Positions 35,467-44,941 of a stretch of DNA of 64,000 nucleotides are shown one piece after another (position 1 is the stretch's first letter; each line of letters begins with the position of its first letter). Where the stretch lies: assembly GCF_023074175.1 (NCBI RefSeq), contig NZ_JADPKS010000038.1:55618-119617 (forward strand), given 5' to 3'. Origin of the DNA: Bradyrhizobium sp. 139 (lineage in GTDB: Bacteria; Pseudomonadota; Alphaproteobacteria; Rhizobiales; Xanthobacteraceae). Made by a program: the position numbers and the translations under genes. A model generated the notes under the pieces. That model ran no database searches. It had not been told where the DNA came from and saw only the letters and a program-made list of their open reading frames with translations.

Positions 35467-36650
35467 CCGGAAATGTCACGGTCGATCGCAAAGTCATCGA
35501 GCAGGGGCGACGATCCTCCCGAAAGTAGCGAGCCGATGAGCTCCGCGGCGAGGAGGCTGAAGGTGATCCCGTTACCGCCATAGCCAAAGGCCGCAAAGAT
35601 ATTCTTGGAGCCGGGCACTGCGCCGATGAGGGGCAGCCCGTCGCAGGTGGTGTCGAAGGCTCCTGACCAGGCGAATGCAACGTGGTTAGAGGTGCGGGGC
35701 CAGAGAGCTCTCAGGCGTTCCTTGAGCACCCTCACCTTTGTCGGGGTCGCCGCGTCACGAACGTCAGGCTGAATAAGCCCATGATCATCCTCACCGCCGA
35801 AGATGATGCGTCCATCGGATGTCGTACGGGCATAATGGTAGTTCTGGGTCGCTTCCCAGATGAGCGCCTGCCCCGGCCATAAATTATCCACCTGCGGCGC
35901 AGTTGCGATCGCCCAACTGGAGGCCGGTTGTTGAGCCGTGGGCCGCACGATGTCCGGCATGACATAGCCTGTCGCAAGCACCACATGGTGCGCCTCGATC
36001 GAAAACCCGTCTTCAAGGCCGACGGTCACGGTCGAGGCGGTGCCGTCATAAGCAACCGCGTTGGCCTTCAGAAGGCGGGCGCCGCGCTTGAGAGACAGAT
36101 CGATTAGGCCGCGCGTGAGCAGAACGGGATCGGCGTCGGCTGCGTCCCTCGAGAGGAGGGCGCCCGCGCGGGCGATCGCGAAGCGTTGGATAAGTTCGGC
36201 ATGTCCCAGTAAGAGGGACGGCAGATCAGCGCGGCTTCTGACGCTATATTCGTCCTGGATGAGCTTCGGACTGTCATCGGCGGCAAGGTAAAGCGAGAGA
36301 CGCGGCCGCATGCGACACGCGATTCCATACTGCGCAGTCAACGCCCGTAATCCCCGAGCGGCCTGATGACTGGCGCGATAGCAGCGGGCTGCCTTCTCGA
36401 AACCGTAAAGCCGTGTGAGCTGGAAAAGCGGACGGTCGATTTCCCAAAGTAGCATTGCGGAGCTGGCGACCGTGCTGCCCAGGCTTGGAACCTCGCGATC
36501 GATGATGACGACCTGCCGATCCTTCTTGCGAACCAAGCTTGACGCCGTCTCGGTGATCGTGACTTCAAGCGTGGGTCGCACCTTACCGGCTAGAAGGTGC
36601 CCTCCCTGTACGCTGCCATCACGTGGGCCGGGTACAGCGTGGAGATGCAA
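35463..36650 (-). CDS. DAO-family FAD oxidoreductase lacking the dinucleotide motif
   Basis: About 395 residues from a TTG. The family features are VVIIDREVPSLGSTVASSAML, the DAO middle domain (ADPVLLTRGLIDLSLKRGAR), HHVVLATGYVMPDIV, RIIFGGEDD and the C-terminal AFGYGGNGITFSLLAAELIG. The expected first strand with G-x-G-x-x-G is replaced by VTITETASSLVRKKDRQ, so FAD binding is probably lost or altered and the N terminus may be a deletion scar. Family members oxidise amino acids such as glycine or sarcosine. Whether this copy is active is doubtful. Confidence 0.65.
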   Translation of the reverse strand: MHLHAVPGPRDGSVQGGHLLAGKVRPTLEVTITETASSLVRKKDRQVVIIDREVPSLGSTVASSAMLLWEIDRPLFQLTRLYGFEKAARCYRASHQAARGLRALTAQYGIACRMRPRLSLYLAADDSPKLIQDEYSVRSRADLPSLLLGHAELIQRFAIARAGALLSRDAADADPVLLTRGLIDLSLKRGARLLKANAVAYDGTASTVTVGLEDGFSIEAHHVVLATGYVMPDIVRPTAQQPASSWAIATAPQVDNLWPGQALIWEATQNYHYARTTSDGRIIFGGEDDHGLIQPDVRDAATPTKVRVLKERLRALWPRTSNHVAFAWSGAFDTTCDGLPLIGAVPGSKNIFAAFGYGGNGITFSLLAAELIGSLLSGGSSPLLDDFAIDRDISG

Positions 36651-37050
36651 GTTGGCCTAGTCGCGGACGTCCGATCGTTGCCGTGACGATACGCCCAGCT
36701 CCTATCAACTCGTAAAGCTTCGTGCGTCTCAAGCCGGTCTCTTCGCATGCATCGTCAATCGTGCAGGTGAGCCGCTGGGCGAATGGCATCGTGCTCGGTT
36801 CTGCGGCTGTCGGACCGGATAGACTGACTTGTGACTGTTGTTCGCCAGTTTTCTCTCATCGATTGTATCTCACGTGGCCCTGCTATTCGCACAAAGCACG
36901 ACAGGCCAAGAGTTGATTGTGCGACGCGCAACGTCAATGCGAACATCCGAGGGCGGTCGCGCACGATAGCGCTCGCCAGCGGCGGTTTGAATATTTCCGG
37001 ACACCAAGGGCGGCGAGGAAATTTTTTCGCGATACGCCATCACGCCGAGG
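36651..37050. other. Intergenic stretch without a supportable gene
   Basis: No reading frame on either strand has gene-like composition plus a start signal. It lies between the DAO-like gene and the truncated LysR gene and may be what is left of the LysR 3' half and its target. Confidence 0.3.
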
Positions 37051-37566
37051 CTAGTCCGCTAGTGTCGGCAGTAAATTCCGCAAGCGCTCGGCAATGCGCC
37101 GGGCGGTAAGGCTCGAATCCGAGAGAACGCCCATCCGAAGCGCGAGGTCGATCCCGGCCTCGATAAGGTCGACGTTGCGGTCATCGAGCACGATGTCGAT
37201 GTCGAGCGCAGGATGGGCATCGAGAAAGCGGGCCAGTCTTGGAATGACGTGCAGCCTGGCGAACGTCACCGCGGCACTGATGCGTACCTTGCCAGATAGC
37301 GCGGCACCGGCGCCGCGAGCCGCGGCATCTGCTTCATCGGCTTCCTCGATGGCCCGCCGCGCATGATCGTAGAAGCGTTGCCCAGCTTCCGTGGCCGAGA
37401 GGCCGTGGGTGGATCTTACGAGGAGCTGGACACCGGCGCGTGCTTCGAGCTGCGCGATCGCCTTTGATATCGCGGGCTGCCCTATGCGGAGCTGTCGCGC
37501 AGCGCCCGAGAACGATCCGGTATCGATCACGCGAACAAATGCTTCCATGGCGGCGAGACGGTTCAT
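37051..37566 (-). pseudogene. LysR-family regulator, 3'-truncated
   Basis: 171 residues compared with about 300 for the family. The N-terminal winged HTH is complete: MNRLAAMEAFVRVIDTGSFS, then ARQLRIGQPAISKAIAQLEA. The linker helix and the first part of the effector domain follow (VRISAAVTFARLHVIPRLAR, then DIDIVLDDRNVDLIEAGIDL). The frame ends after ARRIAERLRNLLPTLAD, where the family continues with the second subdomain. It might bind DNA but not sense ligand. Confidence 0.75.
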
Positions 37567-37769
37567 AGGCTTCCCTGAAGATGCCTCGATTGGACTTCAC
37601 GCGGATAAGGGCGCTTGGTCAAGGCTGGAAGTTTTGATTCAATAGAGGACTTAGCTTCTGAGCCCGACGGCATGGAAGCCAGCTATCGCTGCCCGCAGCG
37701 CTGACCGGCTGTCGCGAACCAGGCCGCGATGCAACGCGATAGGCGGCAAGCGTTTAGCGCTCTGCCACG

Positions 37770-38432
37770 CTATGAACGCGTTCCGCCGACTGCGTGACGT
37801 AAGGCCTCGATCAAGGCCTCAGGCGCAAGCCGGCGGCGGTAGTCGATTTCAACGAAAGAAAAGACGATCCGACGGTTCTTTGCGACGATGAAAGTTGCCG
37901 GCACGGGCAGCTCCCATGTCTCATCACCGTTGTGCGCCGGGAGCGCCTTGCCGTTCGAACGCAGCGCCTCCCGGAGCTCCTCAGGCAGCGCATAAACCAG
38001 GCCGAAGGCCGAAGCCACCGAATTGCCGACGTCGCTCAGGACGCGAAAGCCCAGGGCGTTCTTTTCGGCGGTCGAAAGCGAACGATCAGGCAATTCCGGA
38101 GAAATGGCGACGAGGCTCGCGCCGTATGACTCGATCTCGGGCAACGCGGCCTGATAAGCACGGAGCTGTAGGTTGCAATACGGGCACCAGCCACCGCGAT
38201 AAAAGGTCAGAATCACCGGTCCTTGCCTGAGCAGTTCACTCAAGGACACCATCTGCCCGGTAGCGCCGGACAGGGTAAAATCCGGAGCCAAATCGTCCAC
38301 CTGCAAGACATCCTGAAGCGGAAACGCCTCCCGCAGTTCTTCGACCTTTCGGTCATAGAGCGCCGCGCGCCCGGCCGGCGCGGTTCGTTCAAATTCCGCT
38401 TTGAAGTCTGCCAAGTCTTGTTCAAGACCCAT
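37770..38432 (-). CDS. Peroxiredoxin-like AhpC/TSA-family protein
   Basis: 220 residues. APDFTLSGATGQMVSLSELL opens the thioredoxin-like fold, and YRGGWCPYCNLQLRAYQ carries the redox pair Cys83/Cys86. SPELPDRSL, then KNALGFRVLSDVGNSVASAF and FIVAKNRRIVFSFVE complete it. The C-x-x-C rather than a lone Cys is typical of the peroxiredoxin-like/AhpC-TSA 2 branch. It reduces peroxides or disulfides in the cytoplasm. It is the last gene of a minus-strand run with dehI and the two-component system. Confidence 0.82.
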   Translation of the reverse strand: MGLEQDLADFKAEFERTAPAGRAALYDRKVEELREAFPLQDVLQVDDLAPDFTLSGATGQMVSLSELLRQGPVILTFYRGGWCPYCNLQLRAYQAALPEIESYGASLVAISPELPDRSLSTAEKNALGFRVLSDVGNSVASAFGLVYALPEELREALRSNGKALPAHNGDETWELPVPATFIVAKNRRIVFSFVEIDYRRRLAPEALIEALRHAVGGTRS

Positions 38433-38549
38433 GGTCGCGATCCCCTGCTGACACTACTTTATTATAGAACGTTCAATCTAGAATGACAATCTGCAGCCCC
38501 GTGGATCAGGTGGCTCGAGGCTGTCGATTGCTCGAGAGATGCAAGCGCT

Positions 38550-39395
38550 TTAGCTTGGTGTTGCGTGCCGAATGAGCGAGCAAATACCGGTCATGCGCGC
38601 GATGGGATGGCGGACGAAGCGCCGAACAGCTGCCAATGCCGGCTCGATCGGTTGCTGCGAAACCGGCGTTTGAATTGCGCTTGCCGCCTGTGCCCCGGCC
38701 TGGCTTCCCAACCGGCGCGTGGCGGCGACGAGGGACGCGAGTTCACCTGATTCATGGAGCGGAGCAAGCATTGTCCTGACCACCACGAGGTAGACCGGCC
38801 AGTGGGCCAGATGGCGATACATGCTGGCGGTCAGAGCAGGATCTTTGTCTTCGCCAAAGCCGTTCAGTTCGTGCACGAGGTTGGCGAGCGCGACGGGCAT
38901 CTCGACCAACGGAACGAGCCGCGGCAGCTCGGCGCGTCCGGGAGCGGTGTAGGAGGTCGAGCTTTCAGCCGGTCGTGGGCCCGGTTCTGGCGAGGGCATG
39001 GTTCGGTCAAACCGCGCCAGAAAAGCCGAAAAACAAACGAGCGCCAGCGCATTCGTATGTTGATAGCTGTCCAGGATCTTACCGCTTGCCGCGAGGGCTC
39101 CGTCGTCGATGCGGGCCGCATGGAGCGCGTCCCTTGAAATGGCGGGCATAGGCGGAAGAGCGAGATGCGAGCGAATGTGCACTGCGGGGCCGATGGCAGC
39201 ACCCTGATAGAGCGGTTTCAGCGCTGTCCAGACCCACTCAAGGCTGCCGGGTATTGTTGCGAGGTGCCGCCAAATCAGGTTCACGACCTCAACGTCCAGC
39301 GTCCGCCGGATATCCTCAAATATCTCAGCCGTCGTTCCCGTCGCGGATTGCTCCGTGATCGCGGGGACCGGATCGCTATGTGACGAAGGAGCCAT
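38550..39395 (-). CDS. DehI-family halocarboxylic acid dehalogenase
   Basis: 281 residues. ATGTTAEIFEDIRRTLDVEV, then NLIWRHLATIPGSLEWVWTA and LYQGAAIGPA, matches the all-helical DehI repeat; the second half repeats it weakly (LVPLVEMPVALANLVHELNG, then ALTASMYRHLAHWPVYLVVV). DehI enzymes remove halogen from D- and L-2-haloacids. The start lies 11 bases after the histidine kinase stop, so it is probably co-transcribed with the two-component genes. The active-site Asp/Asn were not checked, so a non-dehalogenase role in the same family is possible. Confidence 0.78.
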   Translation of the reverse strand: MAPSSHSDPVPAITEQSATGTTAEIFEDIRRTLDVEVVNLIWRHLATIPGSLEWVWTALKPLYQGAAIGPAVHIRSHLALPPMPAISRDALHAARIDDGALAASGKILDSYQHTNALALVCFSAFLARFDRTMPSPEPGPRPAESSTSYTAPGRAELPRLVPLVEMPVALANLVHELNGFGEDKDPALTASMYRHLAHWPVYLVVVRTMLAPLHESGELASLVAATRRLGSQAGAQAASAIQTPVSQQPIEPALAAVRRFVRHPIARMTGICSLIRHATPS

Positions 39396-39406
39396 CGCGC
39401 ATTACC

Positions 39407-40822
39407 TCAGGCCGGCAAAGGATTGGAGGCGGAAAGCGGGGCATAGGCACGCAATTCCTCGTCCCCGATCGACGCAAAGGCGTGAGACGGCGACGGCCAA
39501 AGAATTTCCGCGCGCAGGCCGGGTCCCCCGGAGCGGCTTTTCAGGCGGAGCTGTGCTCCCCCTGCCCGCAGCGCCAGCGTGACAATGGAGAGGCCAAGAC
39601 CGCTTCCGACAGCCGTCTTATTGCGCCCACGGAAGAAGCGGTTGGTAACGAGCTCAAGCTCGTCCTCCGCGATCCCGGGGCCGGTATCCTCCACGAAGAG
39701 CACCATGCCGTCCGCCGTGCGTTCCGAGGACCAGCGAATGGTGCCGCGTTCTGGCATATGCCGGACGGCATTTTCGTGCAGGTTGCGGACCGCCAGAAGG
39801 AGAGCGTCACGGCTCGTGGTGGCAACGGTCCGCTCCAGTACCGGATCGATGATGACATCCGCCTCTCTGTCCGCGGCCGGCAGCGCGGCGAGCATTTCGT
39901 CCACGACTTCGCCGAGGCGTACCGGCGTGAGAGGTACACCGCGCTCGGAATCGAGCCTGGCGATGGTAAGCAACTGCCGGACGAGCCGCGTGGTTCGGTC
40001 GACGGAGAACAGGATCTGGCGAAGGGCTGCGTCTCGCACGCCGGACTCCGTGGTGGTCATCGCGATCTGGGCTTGCGTGCGCAAACCCGCGAGCGGGGTA
40101 CGAAGCTCGTGGGCGGCAAACGCCGTGATGTCTCGTTCATGGCGCAAAGCATGATCAACGCGGCCAAACAAGTTATTGAGCGAGGCGACCATCGGCTGGA
40201 TTTCGGTCGGAACGCCCGTCGTGAGAAGCGGCGTCATGTCATCGGCGTCACGTCGCTTGAGGTCCTCTGCGAGGATTTGTATCGGCCCGAGGCCACGGTT
40301 GAGGCTTACCCAGATCAGCAACGCCAAAAGGGGAATGGTCAGCAGCATGGGTCCCGCGAGCCCCTTGATAATGTCGGTTACGAACGCCTCACGCAAACCC
40401 AGGCGGTCGCCCACCACTACCCGCACGTTCTTGGCGGGATCCTCGGCGGTGAAGACGCGCCACCTTTCGCCTTTGATGGTGCGCTCGGAGAACCCCGTCC
40501 GCGTGTCGCTCAGCTTTTCGCTGGGCGTCCCGCTGGATCGGGCCATCAGCCGGCCGTCCAGCGACCAGATCTGGCATGAGAGTTGGCGCTCATAACTGAG
40601 AGGATCGCCAGGATGGCTGGCATCGGCATCTTTCTGAAAGGACCCGGTGCCATTGGTTGACGCCAGAGACAGGACCATCCGGGCCGCTTCCTGTAAACGG
40701 GAGTCGAGCACATTTTCAACCTCCCGCGTCGTTCCAAAATAAACCCAGCACGTCGCGGCGAGCCAGATCAGGCCCGTTGCGGCGACGAGAATGAAGAACA
40801 GCCTGCGCTTGAGCGAGTTCAT
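39407..40822 (-). CDS. QseC/PmrB-like sensor histidine kinase
   Basis: 471 residues with two TM helices (about 8-30 and 165-190) around a periplasmic domain (SCQIWSLDGRLMARSSG). A HAMP-like segment leads to the H box FAAHELRTPLAGLRTQAQIA, the N box NLHENAVRHMP, and the G boxes VEDTGPGIAEDE and GSGLGLSIV. It overlaps the response-regulator gene by four bases (ATGA), the standard QseBC/PmrAB layout. It phosphorylates that regulator in response to an envelope signal. In related systems the signal is metal or cationic peptide; here a redox or metal signal is an inference from the target genes. Confidence 0.88.
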   Translation of the reverse strand: MNSLKRRLFFILVAATGLIWLAATCWVYFGTTREVENVLDSRLQEAARMVLSLASTNGTGSFQKDADASHPGDPLSYERQLSCQIWSLDGRLMARSSGTPSEKLSDTRTGFSERTIKGERWRVFTAEDPAKNVRVVVGDRLGLREAFVTDIIKGLAGPMLLTIPLLALLIWVSLNRGLGPIQILAEDLKRRDADDMTPLLTTGVPTEIQPMVASLNNLFGRVDHALRHERDITAFAAHELRTPLAGLRTQAQIAMTTTESGVRDAALRQILFSVDRTTRLVRQLLTIARLDSERGVPLTPVRLGEVVDEMLAALPAADREADVIIDPVLERTVATTSRDALLLAVRNLHENAVRHMPERGTIRWSSERTADGMVLFVEDTGPGIAEDELELVTNRFFRGRNKTAVGSGLGLSIVTLALRAGGAQLRLKSRSGGPGLRAEILWPSPSHAFASIGDEELRAYAPLSASNPLPA

Positions 40823-41484
40823 GCTGCGTCCGACCTCATGCGATATCCGATGCCACGAATGGTCTCGATACGGGCCCGCCCTATCTTGGTACGCAACTTA
40901 TGGACGTGCACTTCCACCGTATTGCTCTCGATTTCCTCTTGCCAGCCATAGAGCCTGGCCTCCAGATCGCTCTTGGAGAAAACGACGCCCGGCCGATCCA
41001 TGAGAGCGGAAAGGATTGCGAATTCGCGGCGTGACAGAGCGACCTCACCGCCGTCGACGGAAGCCGTCAGGCGCGCAAGGTCCAGGGTTACGCCATTGTG
41101 TGATACTGAGGAGACCGCTCGCCCTTCCTGGCGCCGGCTGATGGCCCGCACCCGTGCGGCGAGCTCATTCAGGTCGAAGGGCTTGCCCAGATAGTCGTCG
41201 GCGCCCGAATCCAATCCCTTGATGCGATCGGAGACCTCATCAAGCGCCGTTAGCAAAAGAACAGGCACGCGATCGCCCTTGGCACGCAAGGATGCAAGGA
41301 GGTCGAGCCCGGATCCGTCGGGGAGCATGACATCCAGAACCACCGCATCGAACGTGTCGACCGCAAGGGCTGCCTGACCGTCGGCGCAGCTTGACACGAC
41401 GTCGAGCGTGGCGCCATGCAAGCCGAGGCCGACCTTCAGGCCATTGGCGAGGACCGTATCGTCCTCGACCACGAGAATCCGCAT
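40819..41484 (-). CDS. OmpR/PmrA-type response regulator (QseB-like)
   Basis: The start at 41484 has CAGGAG upstream. The receiver has ILVVEDDTVL, VVLDVMLPDGSG, LLLTALDE and LGKPFDL; the C-terminal winged helix reads LSRREFAILSALMDRPGVVF, then SKSDLEARLYGWQEE, and SNTVEVHVHKLRTKIG, which is the PmrA/QseB recognition helix. It should bind paired CTTAAG half sites. One such pair lies 40 bases before its own start, in the gap shared with divergent dsbD, so it likely controls both and five further sites in the next 15 kb. Confidence 0.9.
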   Translation of the reverse strand: MRILVVEDDTVLANGLKVGLGLHGATLDVVSSCADGQAALAVDTFDAVVLDVMLPDGSGLDLLASLRAKGDRVPVLLLTALDEVSDRIKGLDSGADDYLGKPFDLNELAARVRAISRRQEGRAVSSVSHNGVTLDLARLTASVDGGEVALSRREFAILSALMDRPGVVFSKSDLEARLYGWQEEIESNTVEVHVHKLRTKIGRARIETIRGIGYRMRSDAA

Positions 41485-41524
41485 CTGCGCCTGCTCCTGT
41501 TGTTGCCCCCTCTCGGCAGCGAAC

Positions 41525-41541
41525 CTTAAGGCTGGCTTAAG
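41525..41541. promoter_or_regulatory. CTTAAG-N5-CTTAAG box, divergent response-regulator/dsbD
   Basis: Two perfect CTTAAG half sites with a five-base spacer, in the 101-bp gap between the response regulator start (41484) and the dsbD start (41586). It resembles the PmrA/QseB box and is placed to control both genes. Confidence 0.7.
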
Positions 41542-41585
41542 GTAGCGGCGGCACGGGATCCTCCGTTCGTCACGGAAGGGTCTCC

Positions 41586-43415
41586 ATGCCATACGTCCGC
41601 AATCTCGGATTTGTTACAGTTTTGCTCGGCTTTATCGCGGGGGTGCTGCCCGCCGGAGCCGCGGGAATTATGCCGCCAGATCAGGCGTTCCAGTTCCACG
41701 CTGAAGCTACCGACAAAGGAGGCGTCCGGGTCGACTGGTCGATCCTGCCCGGACACTATCTTTACCGTGACCGGATCCAGGCTTCCGTGGATGGCCAGCC
41801 TGTTGCGATACAAACCGTGCCCGGGGAGTCCAAGGATGATCCCAATTTCGGCCCGACCGAAGTCTATCACGGGTCGACCACCGCCACCGTTTTGGCCGAG
41901 GCCTTGAACAACAAGACCACGCTGACGGTGACCTATCAGGGGTGCGCCGAGAACGTCATCTGCTACCCGCCGATCTCGAAGGCGATTGACCTTCCGACCC
42001 TGCGGGTCAGCGATGCCCAGGATAATCCGTCAGCCGGCGCACCCGCGGACAAAAGCCTGGACCAAGACCAAATGGTCACGACAGCGGATGCGGCGAACGG
42101 GACGGAGGACGAAACAGCGGCGCTCCGCGGCCGCGGGCTGATCTCGACCATGTTTGCCTTTCTCGGCTTCGGGATATTGCTGTCGTTGACGCCTTGCGTG
42201 TTTCCGATGATCCCAATCATGTCGGGCATGCTGGCGCGAACGGAGGGCCAGCTCTCGCTCGGACGAAGCTTCGTGCTGTCGTCGGCCTATGTCTTGGCGA
42301 TGGCGGCGGCGTACGGCACCCTTGGCATATTTGCGGCGTGGTCGGGTGAAAACCTTCAGGCCGTATTGCAGACGCCTACCGCGATCCTGGTGATGAGCCT
42401 CGTGTTTGTGGTGCTGGCGTTGTCCATGTTTGGACTGTTCGAGCTTCAACTACCACAGTCCTGGACGGCAAGGTTGGCACAATCCGCCGGCAATAAAGGC
42501 TCGGTTGGCGGCGCTGCTGCGCTCGGTTTTGGATCGGCCCTGATCGTGGGTCCGTGCGTCACGCCGCCGCTCGCCGCCGCGCTGATTTACGTGGGACAGA
42601 CCGGCGAGGTATTGCATGGCTCGCTCGCCTTGTTCGCGCTCGGTCTTGGCATGGGCCTGCCGCTGGTCGCGTTCGGTGTCTTGGGCGCCAGGGTCCTGCC
42701 TCGTTCGGGTGCCTGGTTGATGCGTACCAAGCACATCTTCGGCTTCGTATTCCTGGCGCTCGCCGTCTGGATGTTGTCACGCGTCCTGCCGATCCGTCTG
42801 ATGGCGGCGATGTGGGGTGTCTTGTTTCTTGCAATCGGGGGCTACTTCGTTTCCTTCTGGATGCTCGCCAAGCCCCGCACACGCGGTCACGCTGCGGCAG
42901 TTGCGATCGGAATGCTCAGCCTCGTCTATGGGGTAGCTCTTGCCGCGGGCGCGGGAGCTTCGATCTATGAGCCGCTGCAGCCGCTCGCCGCCGTCGGCCT
43001 TGTGACCGCAAATGCCACCGGTTCCAGCGATGGATTGCATCTCGTCACCAACAATTTTCGAACCATTACGAACGAAGCCGGTCTCGAACACGCCATCGAA
43101 GTCGCCCGAAAGCAGGGAAAGACGATCATGGTCGACTTTTCGGCGGAGTGGTGCACGGAATGCAAACTCATGGAGCGCAACGTCTTCTCGCAGGAAGCCG
43201 TCAGGCGCGCGTTTCGCGGCTTTCTATTGGTGAAAGCCGACCTCACGCATTTCGATGGTGACAGCAAGGAATTGATGAAGCGATTTAGCGTGGTCGGACC
43301 GCCAACAATCGTTTTCATCAGCCCAGATGGACGTGAGATCCAGGAAGCGCGGATCGTCGGCGACGTCAGCGTTTCGGGATTTCTCAGCAAACTGGCGAAA
43401 GCCGTTCGAGCCTGA
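41586..43415 (+). CDS. dsbD: Thiol:disulfide interchange protein DsbD
   Basis: 609 residues in three parts. After a signal peptide, the periplasmic nDsbD domain (about 30-130) has GHYLYRDRIQ and the cysteine pair in GCAENVICYPP (Cys120, Cys126). The central membrane domain (about 165-460) has TPCVFPMIPIMSGML and GPCVTPPLAAALIY, the two membrane cysteines. The C-terminal thioredoxin-like domain has FSAEWCTECKLMERNVF. DsbD passes electrons from cytoplasmic thioredoxin to periplasmic partners. It is followed by a dsbA-like gene (24 bases) and an L,D-transpeptidase gene, and shares a promoter gap with the two-component genes. Confidence 0.92.
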   Translation: MPYVRNLGFVTVLLGFIAGVLPAGAAGIMPPDQAFQFHAEATDKGGVRVDWSILPGHYLYRDRIQASVDGQPVAIQTVPGESKDDPNFGPTEVYHGSTTATVLAEALNNKTTLTVTYQGCAENVICYPPISKAIDLPTLRVSDAQDNPSAGAPADKSLDQDQMVTTADAANGTEDETAALRGRGLISTMFAFLGFGILLSLTPCVFPMIPIMSGMLARTEGQLSLGRSFVLSSAYVLAMAAAYGTLGIFAAWSGENLQAVLQTPTAILVMSLVFVVLALSMFGLFELQLPQSWTARLAQSAGNKGSVGGAAALGFGSALIVGPCVTPPLAAALIYVGQTGEVLHGSLALFALGLGMGLPLVAFGVLGARVLPRSGAWLMRTKHIFGFVFLALAVWMLSRVLPIRLMAAMWGVLFLAIGGYFVSFWMLAKPRTRGHAAAVAIGMLSLVYGVALAAGAGASIYEPLQPLAAVGLVTANATGSSDGLHLVTNNFRTITNEAGLEHAIEVARKQGKTIMVDFSAEWCTECKLMERNVFSQEAVRRAFRGFLLVKADLTHFDGDSKELMKRFSVVGPPTIVFISPDGREIQEARIVGDVSVSGFLSKLAKAVRA

Positions 43416-43439
43416 CACAAACACAAAGGAGACGATTCC

Positions 43440-44087
43440 TTGACCGACAACATTTCGCGCGCGCAGTTTCTGCGGCTTGCGGCCTTGTCCGCGACTATTC
43501 TCGTGCTGCCGTCGGCGGCTCTCGCTGATGAGAACGAAATCACACGGAACATGATCTTCAATGATCCGGAATCGCCGACGGGCGGCAATCCCAATGGTGA
43601 CCTGACGATCGTCGACTTCTTCGACTACAATTGCCCTTATTGCAAAGGGGCAGCGAAACCGCTCGAGAAAGTCGTCAAAGCCGACGGCAATATTCGTCTG
43701 GTTTACAAGGACTGGCCGATCCTCCATCCGACATCCATCATCGGCGCTCGTCTCGCCTTAGGAGCGAAGTATCAAGGCAAGTACCTGCCTGTTCACCATG
43801 CGTTGATGAACATCGATGGCTATGGCGTCGAACAGGAGAAGATGATCGAGGCCACCCGCAATGCGGGGGTCGACGCCGCGCAGCTCGATGCCGACATGAC
43901 CGCCCATGCGGACGACATCGCGCGCCTGGTCAAGCGCAACTTGAACATCGCCGATGCGATCGGCTTGCAGGGCACTCCCGGCTTCCTTGTTGGCCCGTTC
44001 AAGGTCAACCAGGCTTTGAATGAACAGGGGTTCGTGCGGGTCGTGGCCGACGCTCGCGCGCGTCAAAAGACTCCACAGTCAAAGTAA
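43440..44087 (+). CDS. DsbA-family thiol-disulfide protein
   Basis: 215 residues from a TTG with AAAGGAGA upstream. The signal peptide ends near SAALA. The active site is FFDYNCPYCKGAAKPLE (Cys65/Cys68) and the cis-Pro loop is GTPGFLVG. The CPYC motif and DsbA_6-like length fit a DsbA/BdbD-type protein. Placed right after dsbD, it may be kept reduced by it and act as a reductase or isomerase rather than a pure oxidase; that is inference. Confidence 0.87.
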   Translation: MTDNISRAQFLRLAALSATILVLPSAALADENEITRNMIFNDPESPTGGNPNGDLTIVDFFDYNCPYCKGAAKPLEKVVKADGNIRLVYKDWPILHPTSIIGARLALGAKYQGKYLPVHHALMNIDGYGVEQEKMIEATRNAGVDAAQLDADMTAHADDIARLVKRNLNIADAIGLQGTPGFLVGPFKVNQALNEQGFVRVVADARARQKTPQSK

Positions 44088-44119
44088 CTTTTTCACTCGC
44101 AGTTGAAGGCATCACGTTT

Positions 44120-44788
44120 ATGCAATGGGTTTTCGATTTTCGAAGCATGCGAACAGTCCTGTCCGCAGGCGCGTTGTCCACTTTCCTGGCCGGCTGCTCC
44201 GTGACCGGAGGTCCGGTTGCAACCGCATCGTTCATGCCAAGTGGATCGGGAGCGCCGGTCCGGTATGCAAACCTTCGATCCGAAAAATTCCCGATTGATG
44301 AGGTCGACGTATCGCGTATCGATCCTCAGTTCTTGCGGCAGACGGTCGCCTATCGTTCACCCTATCCGGCCGGCACGATTGTCGTCGATCCCCATAAACG
44401 CTTCCTCTACCTCGTCCAGAAGGACGGTCAGGCGACGCGTTACGGGGTCGGCGTTGGGCGAGAGGGACTCGCGTTCTCCGGTACAGGCAGTGTGCAGGAA
44501 AAGCGTGAATGGCCGCATTGGACGCCAACCAGTGCGATGATCGCGCGCCAGCCTGAGCGCTACGCAAAGTGGGCCAAAGGCATGGAAGGTGGCACCGGAA
44601 ACCCGCTCGGCGCGCGGGCCCTCTATCTTTTCAAGGATGGAAAAGACACCCGATACCGGATTCATGGCACGACCGAGCCGGACAGCATCGGCAAGGCCGT
44701 GTCTTCGGGCTGCATCCGCATGATGAACCAGGACGTTATCGATCTCTATTCTCGCGTATCGCTCGGGACGAAAGTAGTGGTGCTTTAG
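44120..44788 (+). CDS. L,D-transpeptidase lipoprotein (YkuD/ErfK)
   Basis: 222 residues. A lipobox (STFLAGC, Cys26) predicts an outer- or inner-membrane lipoprotein. The YkuD domain has GTIVVDPHKRFLYLVQKDGQ, EWPHWTPTSAMI, NPLGARALYLF and the catalytic block IHGTTEPDSIGKAVSSGCIRM, with His182 and Cys198. It cross-links peptidoglycan or attaches proteins to it. Its catalytic Cys needs to be reduced, which fits its position after dsbD and dsbA, 32 bases downstream. Confidence 0.88.
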   Translation: MQWVFDFRSMRTVLSAGALSTFLAGCSVTGGPVATASFMPSGSGAPVRYANLRSEKFPIDEVDVSRIDPQFLRQTVAYRSPYPAGTIVVDPHKRFLYLVQKDGQATRYGVGVGREGLAFSGTGSVQEKREWPHWTPTSAMIARQPERYAKWAKGMEGGTGNPLGARALYLFKDGKDTRYRIHGTTEPDSIGKAVSSGCIRMMNQDVIDLYSRVSLGTKVVVL

Positions 44789-44941
44789 CCGGCCGGCTGA
44801 TGGCGAAGATCCTGCCGTAGCGGTCGCATATCGCTTGAAAGATATCGCGGCGGTTGGACGCGTTACGGGTCAATCGAACCGATGGCCGGGCAAGATCGGT
44901 TGGCATCACAAACGCGTTCATTAACGGAAAACGTCGATTTT

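Noticed and set aside
39380..40579. Plus-strand frame of about 399 codons
   Set aside because: Antisense to the histidine kinase, which has all kinase motifs; the plus frame has none and is Arg/Gly-rich.
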